NCBI GenBank assembly: GCA_963576735.1
Contig: OY755177.1
Location: forward strand, 15,314,001 to 15,378,000
DNA from: Bedellia somnulentella
Lineage: Eukaryota > Arthropoda > Insecta > Lepidoptera > Bedelliidae
Length of the DNA: 64,000 nt
Direction of reading: 5' to 3'
The translations under genes were made by a program, and so were the position numbers. Positions 20,298-31,039 of the stretch are shown piece after piece; the first letter of the stretch is position 1, and every line of letters starts with the position of its first letter. The notes beneath the pieces are model-generated. The model saw only the letters and a program-made list of their open reading frames with translations, did not search any database and was not told the origin of the DNA.

Positions 20298-23200
20298 TTA
20301 TTTTCTAGTCTTCCTTTTCTTGACGGGTTCAGTTTTCGGTGGTATTTTTCTCTTACTAGCTCGCCTCTTTCCGTCGCCGCCGCCATATTTGGCTGCAAGG
20401 CCGTCTATGAAGGAATCCAGAGCTGCGGCGCGGTCCTGTTGTTTTTCTTTAATCATGAGCGCCAAATCTTTTGTGCCGTTTGCTTTATCTGAAAAAGAGT
20501 TATACACAATTTTAAAGACATTATAGGAATGGGTTTATTTTTGTTCCCTTTGATGACACCCCTTACAAACTGTAGTTTTTCAAAACAAAAAAAAAATACT
20601 CATGACTTCAATCTTTTAAAGTAGCCAGAGGTTCAGAATCATATTAAAAATATAGCAAGTAAACTATCATAGTATTTAATTCTAGCGAATATTATTACTT
20701 ATTCTTCATTCAATATTTAAGATGCCTATAAGAAATTCGTTAATCATCACATCCAAATAATCAATAACATACATACATATACTCATGGCTATACATCCCT
20801 TGAAGGGGTAGCAAGAGCTAGGGAATTAGAAATTCCTCAGCCACTTTTAGAAGTTGCATGGGGAAAAGATGGGGGTTTTTAAAAATCCCTTAAAAGCCCT
20901 AACACCGTTAGTCGCCTCTTACGTACACCCACCAGAAGAAATGGGGTAGTGCTATTCTAAGCCGAAACTACACAGCAAAGCAATAAGCAATTATTAGTAA
21001 TAAGCGATTGTTCTTAATATTATACGAATAGAGAAAACCTACCACAATTATTTATATATATTTATTTATTTATAATATACAAAAAAAAACCGTATAACTA
21101 CAGTAAAATATAACAGTATAAAAGTTTCTACACAACAACAAACATCTTAATTTATCATAAAAATGATTACCTCACCAATTAACAGACATCACTGAAGTCA
21201 CAGTACCGCCACAATAATGATAATGATTACTTCATACATTCTCTGTATGGCATGTTCTTAGAAAATATTAAAAAAACATTGTGCTTGTACTAGGACAATA
21301 TTTTTGATTGATTTTTAGAAGTCTTACCATTTGAAATATTAATAAAACAGTGAAATCTACACATTATTACCCACATATACTCACGCCGTTTGTTCCCATT
21401 AGGGTATGCAGATACTATTGATCGCCACTTTTTACGATCCTGGCAAAATCTAGAGCTTTGTTCACATCTATCAATCTTTTCATCTTTTTATGTTTTTTCT
21501 TACCCATATTCATTTGTTTTTCCAACTCTTCAGCCTCGCTAGCTTCCCGTTTCTCCTTAGCGTATCGTTTATCACGCTTCCTCTTAGGCTCGTGCGTGAA
21601 TATCTTGAAAGCTGGAACCTCACCACTGTCTATCATATCCTGTTCAGAAGTATGTCAAAAATTAGATCCATCAATATTAAATTCAATTCCTTATACAACA
21701 AATAAATACATTCAACAATAGAAAAAATAAACTCAATGTTCGCGCCATGAATCCCTGAAGGGCTGGCTGAAGAGGTACAAATACTTTTGAACATCACAAG
21801 ACATTTAGTGTCACCTGATTTTCAGCATACCTTCGTTTTGCTTTTATAGTTTATTCAAGTGATAGAAAGTAACTCAATCACCGTTTTGTATGAATACACT
21901 ATCACATAAAAAGTCTGTCTGAGCTGTGCACTACCCCATTTCTTCCGGTGGGTGCACATAAGAGGCGACTAACGGACTTGGGGCTTTTTAACGGATTTTT
22001 GGGCGATGCGGTTGGAGCCCCATCACCAACAACCTTTGTACTACCATCTTTTCCCCACTCAACTTCCAAAAGTGGCTGAGGAATTTGTTATTTCTCAGCT
22101 CTGGCTACCCCTTTTAGGGGTTTATAGCCGTGAGTATATGTATGTATGAATAAAAATCACGTTCAGTACTTATCAGAATGCACAGCTGGATGGTCTGCTT
22201 TAAGTGGGTATTACATGACATGGTACAAAGAAATCGATAGCAAGTAATAGTGAATTGTGATAAGCTAAGTACGTTAGCTTCTTACAGTACAGGTTTTATA
22301 GCTACCAGAATCTTTTTACCATGCCATGTAGCTATGCCGACACACACAGCACAACCAAGTATTTACTGTCATGCTGCCTATTCATATTAAAATATATTAT
22401 TATATTACAAACAACAAATGAAATTTTACTTTTATTCAGATGTTTTTTTCTTGGCTTGGTATAGCATTAACCAGTTTTTTCCCATGGTTGTAGCGTAACT
22501 ATGGGACTGAAACTCTTCAAGTGATTGTAAGGCGACGTAGCAGGAGATCTATCACCCATCCTTTGCTTTACGTTTTCATACTTTAATAATATAGATCTGA
22601 CACTTTATTTCTAACTGTATCCCCATTAAGCACATTTAATAATTAAGCAGAACTCATTCAAAGACTTCTTATCAAAGGTTTAAGATCTCCTACATACAGT
22701 TAGTTTGTGTAATTCTACACAGCAATTGTTCTTCTTTTATTAATTGACTTTGTCTCTAAATAAGGTAACAAATTATTTAGGCACTCAAGTCAGTAGCATT
22801 TTTTAATAATCATAATTTAATTAGGTTGGATGTAAAAAAAATATAATCTTACATGCAATATTTGCTTGAGACGAGGTTCATGTTCAGATCTGGCAAACTG
22901 CACATGATCTACTATGTAGTCCATATCACCTTTGCCATTGAGGTAGGCCTTTCTTAGGTCTTCTTTCTCCTCCTGGGATCCTGAAAATTTTATTTCAGTT
23001 GAATATTATTCTCTGAATATACATATAAGAAATATTACGTACAATGATAGAGATAGCATTTCTGGTGTCGATTGGTATAAGTAAAACTACATAATGAATG
23101 ATACTTTTAAAATGAGTATAGATCAAAGAGCTGTAATTGCTGGATCAATATTCATAATTTAAACAGACCAACATAAAATGAAACTAACTATTTGTATTTC

Positions 23201-26200
23201 TTTCATTGTGTATAGGGTTCATGTGCACTAGGTATAATTAATTAAATTAATGATTGTTTTAAACAAATTTGTCAGCCAGCCATTAATAATTGTTGAATAA
23301 AATTATGGAAATATATACAAAAATGTAATCCTGTATTACTAGTTCAACTATAGGACAGTAGTGAGATATAGCAAAATGGTTTAAGTAGGGTTTTATAAGG
23401 CTACTGACCAGCTGGGCAAGCACGAGCGCAATTTTATCCACACAATAACGGTTAGAATGAGATGAGGGTATACGATACTAAGTAAGTGCGTGATAACTAG
23501 TTTAAACACGGCTCGTGCTTGCCCTTCAGGACTATGGAAAACCAAAATTTAGGTAGAAATTAATGTTAATGTGGATTCATCATTAAATGCCTCTTATATG
23601 CCGACGATCAAGTGCTACTTGCATCATCGGTGAAAGAGCTGCAAGAGATGATGAATATTGCATGTGCGTCTTTTGAAAAAAAGGGAATGAGGGTGAATGT
23701 GGATAAAACTAAAACTATGGTTTTTGAGAGAGAGGTGAATATGACCGAATGCGTGATTGAGATTAAAGGTAAGAAAGTGGAACAAGTGAAAGAGTTTGTA
23801 TATCTGGGAAGTTTGTTTACTAGGGATGGAAAGTGTGATGAAGATATCGAGAGAAGAGTGAAAAAGGGTAATGCAGTAAATGGAGCACTGGATAGTCTAA
23901 TGTCTAGTCAGTCGGTGTCTGAAAAGGCCCGAATGGCTGTGCATGATGCTGTCCTCGTTCCTACGCTTATGTATGGCAGTGAATGTTGGGTGTGGCAGAA
24001 GAAGCATGAAAGTAGAGTGAAGAAAGATAGAAAAAGGAATGTTGAGATGGTTTGGGCACATAGAGAGGATGGATGACAGTAAATTGGTGAAAGAGATATA
24101 TAGAGCCAATGTGGAAGGTAATGTAAGTAGAGGACAACCTCGGAGGACACATTTGGATCAAATAGAAAATGTGCTCAAAAAGGCAGGTGTCCGCAGTATG
24201 AAGAATAAAAGAGCATGTATGAAAAGATTGATGGATGTAAACGAAGCCAGAGAGGTTTGCCAGGATCGTACCAAGTGGCGATTGATAGTCTCTGCCTACC
24301 CCAATGGGAACTAACGGCATGAGAATATGTATGTATGTATGTATGTAAATTAATGCAAAGACATCAGGTAAAAGATAATTGCAGACATACATACATACAT
24401 ATTAGGGTGGGCCGATCTTGTATGGGAAAAAAATAATTTTGTCTAATCAAAAAGTACTAGTGGTAAAAAGTTGCGTTTTTTCATGGGTTTAATGAATATT
24501 ACAATAAAACATTATATTTTTACCATCTTCAGGTTCCGCAAGGTAAAAAAAAGTTTAAAAAAAGTCAGTTTTTTGCTAAATTATTCCGAAGATTATAAAA
24601 AAAACAGAAATACTTAGTTTAAATTTATTACCGAAATATGGTATACAAAACATAAATTGACATAAAAAAATTATATATAAGTAGTATTTTAGTACACAAA
24701 TTATCTTTATTCAGGTACAAAATCTTGTTTTGTTTCAATTCTCGGCATAGCTTTTCTAGAGTTAATGGTGGTTGCGATAAGTCCTTCTCTGTTCTTTTTT
24801 CCACTTACTTTCGAAGCCGCTTCAGTGACAGCCTTAACACAACGTTCTACGGATTGAGTTTGACAAGGATATCGTTCTAATTTGATTAAAACTGAACTAA
24901 TATCTGACTCCAAGCACGCCTCGAGCTCTTCTTTTGACACATCTGCCAATATAGGGGGGTAGGTAAGTGGTGTTTCAGACCAAGATATCATGTCAATGTA
25001 TGAGTTTGCATTGAAATTCAATTTAGGTACTTTGAACAGTCGTAATGTCTGATTGGCTAACTGTTTGGCTTTTACCAATCTTCTCAGTCCAAGTTCCTTA
25101 GTCGATGGCGACGGGTCCGTAATCATTGTTAACAGAATGTTTTCTGGGTGAGCAAAATATGCGTTGCGTTGTATCACGGGGTCGATTATTGATTTGAGGT
25201 TATTTGGGAGATAGCGTGAGTATTGTATCATGTTAAAAACATGCCTCGCACCATCCTTGCACGATGAATGCTGCTTGATGTCAAACCAAATACGGGCGTA
25301 TACCTTTTGGATGAACGTGGACAAGATAGTCAAATTTTCAGAAGGAGTTTCTGACGAGATATAAAGACGTAGGATACGATTCGCTGTAGTAAGCCATCTT
25401 GCATGCGACATCATTCCTGGGTTCCTTCTGGACAGTTCTTGATTGCAGTACCCACTTGAAACTGCTCTGACAATCTCGAACAAGTACTTTTGATCTGTAC
25501 TTAAATCGGAATAGAAATGGGTGGTTGAAAACTCGCTATCAATTTTAGAAAATGCCATTACAGGCAAGTTGTGACAGTTTGGAAGCTTTGAACCAATAAG
25601 GCCAGAATAAGCACGAGGCCCAGTAGTAGTACCATCTAACTTTATTAGCAAATGACGTAATAGCAGTTCATTACAATGCAAAAGGCAGATAAGCCATTGC
25701 ATTGGACGGTTTATTTTGGACTCTATTGCACGAATCACTCCGCCGTTTGCACCAGTATTGACTATAGTCCCATCACAACCTATAGCGTGCAAATGATTGA
25801 GAGATATATTCTGCTCTTTAAAGTGGTCAATCATTGCAGTGGCGATATTAGCCGCAGTACCTGATCGTGGAGTGACATGGGTCAAATAATGGGATCCAGG
25901 CTCAACCACCATCGATATGTGCTCTTCAGTTATTGTGGATTTGTAGAACTTAGTTCCTTTTTTTACAATTGCTAATGTTTTATCTTTTCGACCGTCAAAA
26001 AATAGCCCAGTGACTTTATCAAAAACTTTCTTTTTTAATACTTTTGTTCGGACCTGCAGACGTGCACGGCGGAGTTTATTTTTGTCAATTACTTCTTTTG
26101 TGTTCTGTTTAGTAATGATCTTGTAATCATTCAAAACAGCAGATGCAACTGCTGCCCCAGCCCTATCTGAAATTCTGAACCGGTCACAAACCTTTGAGAG

Positions 26201-28364
26201 AGCTGTTAGTGAGTACGAGGACTTTTTGGTTGACGGAGTAGTTATCGAAGATATGGAGTAACATTCATCAGATTCCCTGCTTTGTTTTATTGGAGAAGAA
26301 GCTTGCGATGTCGATGCGGAACTAGAAGAAACCACTTCTACCGAGTCTAAATCTTTGTTTTTAGTTGGTTCTTTCATTTCAATGGGAATCCGCCTTTTCA
26401 TTCGGCACTGTAATTTTTTCGTAGTTTGAACGTCCACATTTCCCATAAACATTTTTCTCTCTGCTCGTTGATCTGCCAAAAATGATTTTTCTGCAGGGGG
26501 AACCTTTCTTGCTTTTATACAAGTACAAGTGTCTTTGCACTTACACGAACAAATGTCGAAAAGCCGTGAACTTTCTTTTTTAAACAGTTTCATTTTTCCT
26601 TGAAATGATGAGGAATTTTGTCTATTATTAACAGATTTTAACAAGTTTTTATATTTTAAATGGTAGGCTTTAATCATTGTAATGATTCTCACTCTCGAAA
26701 CTGTTGGCAAAGAAGCTCTTTCCCATACGTTCAAAATATTTTCAGTGACCTTCTCAACAATATCTCTAAATGAAGGATCCTTGGCGCCATGTATCGACTT
26801 CCATTCTAATCGTTCCCATTCACAACATTTCAGTACGTCTTCGTATGTTGGCAACACATTATTTTGAAGCGATGTAAGTGTACCAAGCACAGGGCACTTA
26901 CTTAACTGTCGAGTATTAATTTTACTCATCATCAAAAAACGTATAAAGATTTATAAAACTCGCGCGACCGCTCCTGTTAACTGTAGTTTTCGAACTAAAA
27001 CAGCACAGGTAAGGGGTCGGGGTGGGAGGGCGGTGCGGAACGTTGCTGAAGGACAATTAAAAGGTGTTCCGAGAATTTAATGTATTCTTACAAACCACAA
27101 AAAAAAAAGGTTGACTTACTTTATATCGAAGGCTAAAACAAGACAAATTTTTCATTTTTATTAATATTTCAATAGCCTTGCGGAACCTCAAAACCTGTAT
27201 AATGTTGGATTTTTTTTATATATTATAAAACGTTATCTCTATGCACAACTTTCTGGTACTAGTACCAATTGAGTGTGTGAAAAAAAATATTTCGGCCCAC
27301 CCTAATACATATACTCTGTTGGTTCCTATAAGGCACAGAAAGGTAAGAAGTATACCATAATGCTTTGCTTTCCTAATTGTATGCTGTAGAAAGGTCAATA
27401 AATTTAACAACAATACTTGAATAAAAGAGTTTAAGTTTATTATTAACTTTTACAAGTCTGAGTTGGGCTGCACTAATGTGTTTTTTCTAAATGCATTTGT
27501 GGTTAACTTATCATGGTTGCTAATGATGTGGTAAAACACCTGAGGAAACCCTCATAGACAAGTTGTACTTAGTCATGTAATAGTATATTGTACATGTATT
27601 GTACACTGTTCAAGCAAAACATAGGACAACTAAACACCAGGTGACAATAATGCCACATGATGTTCAGAAGTATTTGTACCTTCACCACCTTTTGAGTATA
27701 TATGGAGTCAATGTTTGAGTTTGAGATGGCTTTCATTTATTCATTACTGTTAACAAAATTTCAAAAAAGATTTTTTGTAAATAAATTATTACCTATCTGA
27801 ATCATGAAACAATTAAGTAACACCTGTGTTAAGTAAGAAGGCACTGGACAATGATTCCAATGATTGCCATTTGATATGGTTTGTGTTACACTGTTGTTGT
27901 TATAACAATATAAAGCTTACCTATGTATTCTTTTTCATAATTTCTGATGTCTTCATCAGTGATCTTCTTAAACAGTACTCTCCAGTAAGCCGTCCAGTCT
28001 CTATCATCATCCACAATGGCATCATCATCATCAACGCTGCCAGTTTCGTCATAAACGCCCCTCTTATTTGTGTCACTTAGTATGGTATGAATGCTGCCAA
28101 GGATTTTAAACTTCTCCGTTGCTTCTAACTTCTCATCTTCCGGGACACGATCGGGATGAACTTTTAACGATAACTTGTGATAAGCTTTCTTTACTGAAAT
28201 TGTTTATATAAGAATTAGTACTCAATCATACCCATTTTAATGTCTCCAAGAGTTTCGTTTAATCTTCAGTTACCTTCTTTTTCAGTAGCTTCCTTAGATA
28301 TCCCAAGAACTTCATAAAGGTTATCAGATTCAAAATATTTTTTGCACATTTCAAGAAGCCCCAT
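20298..28364 (-). CDS. DNAJC9: DnaJ homolog subfamily C member 9
   Basis: Five exons on the minus strand keep one frame: 28364-28274, 28193-27921, 22980-22853, 21639-21504, 20488-20298. They total 819 bp, or 272 residues, against about 260 in human. The start is MGLLEMCKKYFESDNLYEVL, as in vertebrate DNAJC9. The J domain (about 15-80) has the HPD triad at 43-45 (LKVHPDR) and YDETGSVDDDD after it; then DWTAYWRVLFKKIT, the region around GDMDYIVDHVQF, and DSGEVPAFKIF. A Lys-rich C-terminus (KRRASKRKI...KKRKTRK) looks nuclear. DNAJC9 stimulates HSP70 and is a chaperone for histone H3-H4 in the nucleus. Intron 2 is almost 5 kb and contains a complete DNA transposon in the same orientation. An RTE piece starts 17 bp after the exon 4 donor. 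Confidence 0.92.
20768..20977 (-). mobile_element. SINE-A copy with internal deletion
   Basis: Head and tail are both present on the minus strand, but about 40 bp around the GGTTGGAGACCC segment are missing. In DNAJC9 intron 4. Confidence 0.82.
21371..21486 (-). mobile_element. RTE 3' end fragment next to a DNAJC9 splice donor
   Basis: The minus strand matches the last ~115 bp of the RTE (MKRLMDVNEA... in protein terms), ending GTGAGTATATGTG. It begins 17 bp after the donor of DNAJC9 exon 4 (donor GT at 21503-21502). Reading through the donor would add a Lys-rich linker and RTE-derived residues and stop at 21415. Confidence 0.8.
21738..21909 (-). mobile_element. SINE-B 3' fragment, diverged
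   Basis: The minus strand matches the 3' half of the tRNA-headed SINE (see 54734-55101), including the TTCAGAAGTAT-like and GGCGTGAAC-like segments. The head is missing. Confidence 0.7.
21922..22148 (+). mobile_element. SINE-A copy with small head deletion
   Basis: GAGCTGTG joins directly to CACTACCCC, a ~19-bp deletion in the head. The remainder through GCCGTGAGTATATGTATG is well kept. Confidence 0.85.
23414..23524. mobile_element. 111-bp TIR element
   Basis: The ends are GGGCAAGCACGAGC and its exact reverse complement GCTCGTGCTTGCCC. No certain target duplication. In DNAJC9 intron 2. Too small for a gene; probably a MITE or a deletion derivative. Confidence 0.55.
23573..24346 (+). mobile_element. 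RTE, copy 3, 5'-truncated with internal deletion
   Basis: It begins inside the palm region just before the YADD sequence (TTATATGCCGACGAT) and ends in (TATG)n at 24346. About 130 bp between the WVWQKKHESRV and KIEKGMLRWFGHIE segments are missing. The deletion puts the C-terminal part in another frame: 23612-24076 is one open stretch and 24039-24314 the next. Diverged from copies 1 and 2, so older. In DNAJC9 intron 2, antisense to the gene. Confidence 0.88.
24395..24402. repeat. Left target-site duplication ATACATAT
   Basis: An exact 8-bp match to 27305-27312 on the other side of the DNA transposon. The target is a (CATA)n retroelement tail. Confidence 0.85.
24403..27304 (-). mobile_element. 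Complete DNA transposon with TIRs, 8-bp TSD and intact ORF
   Basis: The element is 2,902 bp. Its ends are TAGGGTGGGCCGA (24403-24415) and the inverse TCGGCCCACCCTA (27292-27304). Beyond the perfect 13 bp (14 with the shared T) there is a second inverted match about 50 bp inside, around GTACTAGT followed by AAAGTTG. It is bracketed by ATACATAT direct repeats (24395-24402, 27305-27312). One uninterrupted 742-residue ORF fills most of it. The target was the (CATA)n tail of an RTE-type fragment in DNAJC9 intron 2, in the same orientation as the gene. An 8-bp TSD and TAGGG-type end suggest hAT or a relative, but the protein is not an ordinary Ac/hobo transposase. Confidence 0.93.
24707..26935 (-). 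CDS. Putative transposase of unplaced family
   Basis: The frame has 742 residues and no stop. The start is MMMSKINTRQ; the second or third Met could serve equally well. The N-terminal 100 residues are helical. A Cys cluster follows, CSCKCKDTCTCIK at about 129-141 (C-x-C-x-C-x3-C-x-C), possibly metal-binding for end recognition. A Ser-rich low-complexity linker lies at about 205-240. The core has GLFFDGRKDKT, later HAIGCDGTIVNTGANGGVIR, then RPMQWLICLLHCNELLLRHL and the C-terminal third. Acidic residues in FFDG and CDG could be part of an RNase H-like DDE site; this is inference. I recall related uncharacterised proteins in many copies in arthropod genomes but cannot name a superfamily. It sits inside TIRs with a TSD, so a transposase role is likely. 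Confidence 0.75.
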   Translation of the reverse strand: MMMSKINTRQLSKCPVLGTLTSLQNNVLPTYEDVLKCCEWERLEWKSIHGAKDPSFRDIVEKVTENILNVWERASLPTVSRVRIITMIKAYHLKYKNLLKSVNNRQNSSSFQGKMKLFKKESSRLFDICSCKCKDTCTCIKARKVPPAEKSFLADQRAERKMFMGNVDVQTTKKLQCRMKRRIPIEMKEPTKNKDLDSVEVVSSSSASTSQASSPIKQSRESDECYSISSITTPSTKKSSYSLTALSKVCDRFRISDRAGAAVASAVLNDYKIITKQNTKEVIDKNKLRRARLQVRTKVLKKKVFDKVTGLFFDGRKDKTLAIVKKGTKFYKSTITEEHISMVVEPGSHYLTHVTPRSGTAANIATAMIDHFKEQNISLNHLHAIGCDGTIVNTGANGGVIRAIESKINRPMQWLICLLHCNELLLRHLLIKLDGTTTGPRAYSGLIGSKLPNCHNLPVMAFSKIDSEFSTTHFYSDLSTDQKYLFEIVRAVSSGYCNQELSRRNPGMMSHARWLTTANRILRLYISSETPSENLTILSTFIQKVYARIWFDIKQHSSCKDGARHVFNMIQYSRYLPNNLKSIIDPVIQRNAYFAHPENILLTMITDPSPSTKELGLRRLVKAKQLANQTLRLFKVPKLNFNANSYIDMISWSETPLTYPPILADVSKEELEACLESDISSVLIKLERYPCQTQSVERCVKAVTEAASKVSGKKNREGLIATTINSRKAMPRIETKQDFVPE
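27305..27312. repeat. Right target-site duplication ATACATAT
   Basis: An exact match to 24395-24402. The following TACTC-like sequence continues a retroelement tail (minus strand) that was interrupted. Confidence 0.85.
27480..27707 (+). mobile_element. SINE-B 3' fragment
   Basis: Body and tail of the tRNA-headed SINE: ATTTGTGGTTAACTTATCAT, GAGGAAACCCTCATAG, AAGTTGTACTTAGTCATG, and ACACCAGGTGACAATAATGC. The tRNA-like head is missing. In DNAJC9 intron 2. Confidence 0.8.
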
Positions 28365-28712
28365 TTTGTAACTTGTTTTTCAATGCAGTTGAAATTAATT
28401 TAATGGAAGCGGATTTATGTAAAATGCAAGCAAATTGACGAATAAATAAAGACAATGAATGACAATGACAATATTTTTAACCGGGTTTGACTGGAGTTAT
28501 GGTATATGTATGTATGCGATGCGATGCGTGCGTACGTTCCGGTTTGTTTTGTTTGTATATTCCCGCCATTAAGACATAAATGTCAATGTCAAAATCAGTG
28601 GTGCCAATTCTCACAGATAACCTGGTCATGTTTTTCAATACAAAGACCGAATGATTAAAACAAAATCTAGTGTTGGGACACTGGGCTTGGAAGCTTTATA
28701 TTAATTCCAATC

Positions 28713-29312
28713 CAATTGGCCTAGACCTCGCTTTTTTAACATACCCTTTTTATATTATAAATCGATAAAGGACATCAAACTCAACAACTTTGCCTATGGA
28801 ATGCCTATCTAAAATATTGTAATTTTCAAAATATAATAATAATTAAAAATTGTCGTACCTAGTTCAAACTGAGAATGTATACAATGAGATTCCTTGCTTC
28901 AGTGAAAATAAAAAATAAAAAAAAAACATTTGATCTATGGTGTAAACAAAAACATAACCTCTTTCGGTATTTTCCAGTTCAATCGCTCGCTTACCGGTTT
29001 ATTTTCATGATATTATTTTTCAACGACGATCAATACAACTGGAAAATACAGAAAGAAGTTATATTTTTGTTTACAGAGCGAAAAGCATATATCAAATGTT
29101 TTTTTTTTATTTTTTATTTTCACTGAAGCAAGGAATCTCATTGTATACATTCTCAGTTTGAACTAGGTACGACAATTTTTAATTATTATTATATTTTGAA
29201 AATTACAATATTTTAGATAGGCATTCCATAGGCAAAGTTGTTGAGTTTGATGTCCTTTATCGATTTATAATATAAAAAGGGTATGTTAAAAAAGCGAGGT
29301 CTAGGCCAATTG
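28713..29312. mobile_element. 600-bp foldback element, CAATTGGCCTAGACC family, copy 2
   Basis: A clean long-hairpin structure. Both ends read CAATTGGCCTAGACCTCGC inward. The arms of roughly 270 bp are nearly perfect inverted copies, meeting around a ~50-bp centre near 28990-29040. No ORF. It lies about 350 bp upstream of the DNAJC9 start. Confidence 0.88.
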
Positions 29313-29821
29313 TTTAAAACCACAACATAAATAACTTTTACTAAGAAATAGTAATAATTTGTGTCACTCTAAGCTTAAACGAGCACTATAGGTTAAAACG
29401 AGATAGAAATATAATAAATTGAACAATCTTCGCAACAATTGATGGCGCCTCAGTATGATGCAATATAAACTATGCCAATACAAATATGGTTTGCATAATA
29501 TTCGAATTCAAGCGTTTCAGTTGCAAAATTTGTTGCAGCTGTAATTTTCCACTGCCTATTAAAATAAAAAAAAAAAAATAATATCTTTATTAACATAATT
29601 ATTTTAACAAAGTACATGAGCAATGGTTCCCGCACTAGGTTATATCCTGTATTGCGGGTAACCTTACACGATAGTTTTTTTAATTTGAACATTTTTTTTT
29701 TTTAAAAATTAAGACTAAGTTTAACACTAAAAATCACACAGAAAAGCTATGTGAATATTACTTCTATTTTATAAATAAAAAATTATAGAAAAGAAACTTA
29801 TACTAATAGAATGAATATGTC

Positions 29822-29842
29822 TGTGTGTGGTGTGTGTGTGTG

Positions 29843-29883
<41 letters not shown>
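29822..29883. repeat. (TG)n microsatellite
   Basis: About 60 bp of TG repeats with a few interruptions. Confidence 0.95.
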
Positions 29884-29884
<1 letters not shown>

Positions 29885-29935
29885 AAGTTTATTTTTGAAC
29901 GATTAGTACGTCTTCAGTTTCATCATTTACATATT

Positions 29936-29980
29936 GGATTTGTACCATATGGATTTGTACCATAGTCATGGTACAAATCC
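29936..29980. repeat. Small hairpin with tandem arm
   Basis: GGATTTGTACCATAT is repeated in tandem and then followed by its inverse ATGGTACAAATCC. Confidence 0.7.
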
Positions 29981-30002
29981 ATGAGGAGAGTGGTGAACTG
30001 GT

Positions 30003-30094
30003 GAGTGGTGGCCGAGGATTTTTTTATTCTGAAGCTCTGGCCACCCCTTTTAAGGTTTTATAGCCGTTAGAATATGTATGAACATATGTATGTA
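30003..30094 (+). mobile_element. SINE-A 3' fragment
   Basis: Only the last ~90 bp, from the GGCCGAGGATTT segment to the AGCCGTTAGAATATGTATG tail. Confidence 0.65.
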
Positions 30095-30729
30095 CTTATT
30101 GCACCAAAATTTTATAGCCTTCAAACTACACCTTTTCGGAATCGAAACACTTACGGCAATGATTAATCCAATTAATAAAACATTTTCTAAACGCTTTTAC
30201 GGAATCGAGCCTCATTTCCGTCTTTTAAAGAATGAAACGGGTGAAACGAAATGGTAATTTGAGTTATGGAAAAAGGAGGAAGTCAGCGGGAGCCATATCT
30301 GGTAAATAAGTTGGTTTGTAGATCGTATTTGTTTAATAAAAAAAATTACACAATATTTTTTTGCTAAGGCGCATTATCGTGGTTCAAAAGCCAAGATTTT
30401 TTTCACACAGATCTAACCTGTTTCATTGAATTTGTTCTAAACACGTATACAAATATTATTCTTATTTATTGTTGGATCTTCTGGCAAGAATTCCGCAAAA
30501 ACAGACAGCTGGACTTTAAATTTTGATAGACTTTTGCATACTTTTTTGGTTTCTGTTCAGTTGTAATTCTCTACTCTTAAGCTGGTTGAAAAGTTTTCAT
30601 AAATAAAATCGTAAGCCAAGGTCTCCTCACCAGTACTTGTGCGTTTCTTGAATATTAGATGGAAATCACTTGTTCTATTTTATATTCTAGCATGCCCTCA
30701 ACGACTCTTATACGCAGAGTTTTTTTAAA

Positions 30730-30974
30730 TGCCATGTAGGGTCGGCTTAGAATAACACTACCCCATTTCTACCCGTGGGTGATCGTAAGAGGCGACTAAG
30801 GGTATAGGGGCTTTTAAGTGATTTTTGGGCGATGTGGTTGGAGACCCGTCACCAAAAACATTTATTATTACCATCTTTTCCCAATCAACTTCCAAAAGTG
30901 GCTAAGAAATTTTTCATTCCAAAGCTCTGGCGACCCCGTTACGGGATTTATAGCCGTGAGTATATGTATGTATG
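30730..30974 (+). mobile_element. SINE-A copy
   Basis: Full-length: TGCCATGTAGGGTCGGC head, GCCGTGAGTATATGTATG tail. First member of a cluster at 30730-32098. Confidence 0.87.
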
Positions 30975-31039
30975 TTTTTTAAATATTATTCTGGTCTTTT
31001 AGATATTAACTTCTGTTGCAGACATTATCATCAGACATA

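Noticed and set aside
20320..20526. Plus-strand frame opposite DNAJC9 exon 5
   Set aside because: Antisense shadow of the Lys/Arg-rich exon.
21415..21636. 73-residue minus-strand frame read as a separate gene
   Set aside because: It is exon 4 of DNAJC9 read past its donor into an RTE fragment.
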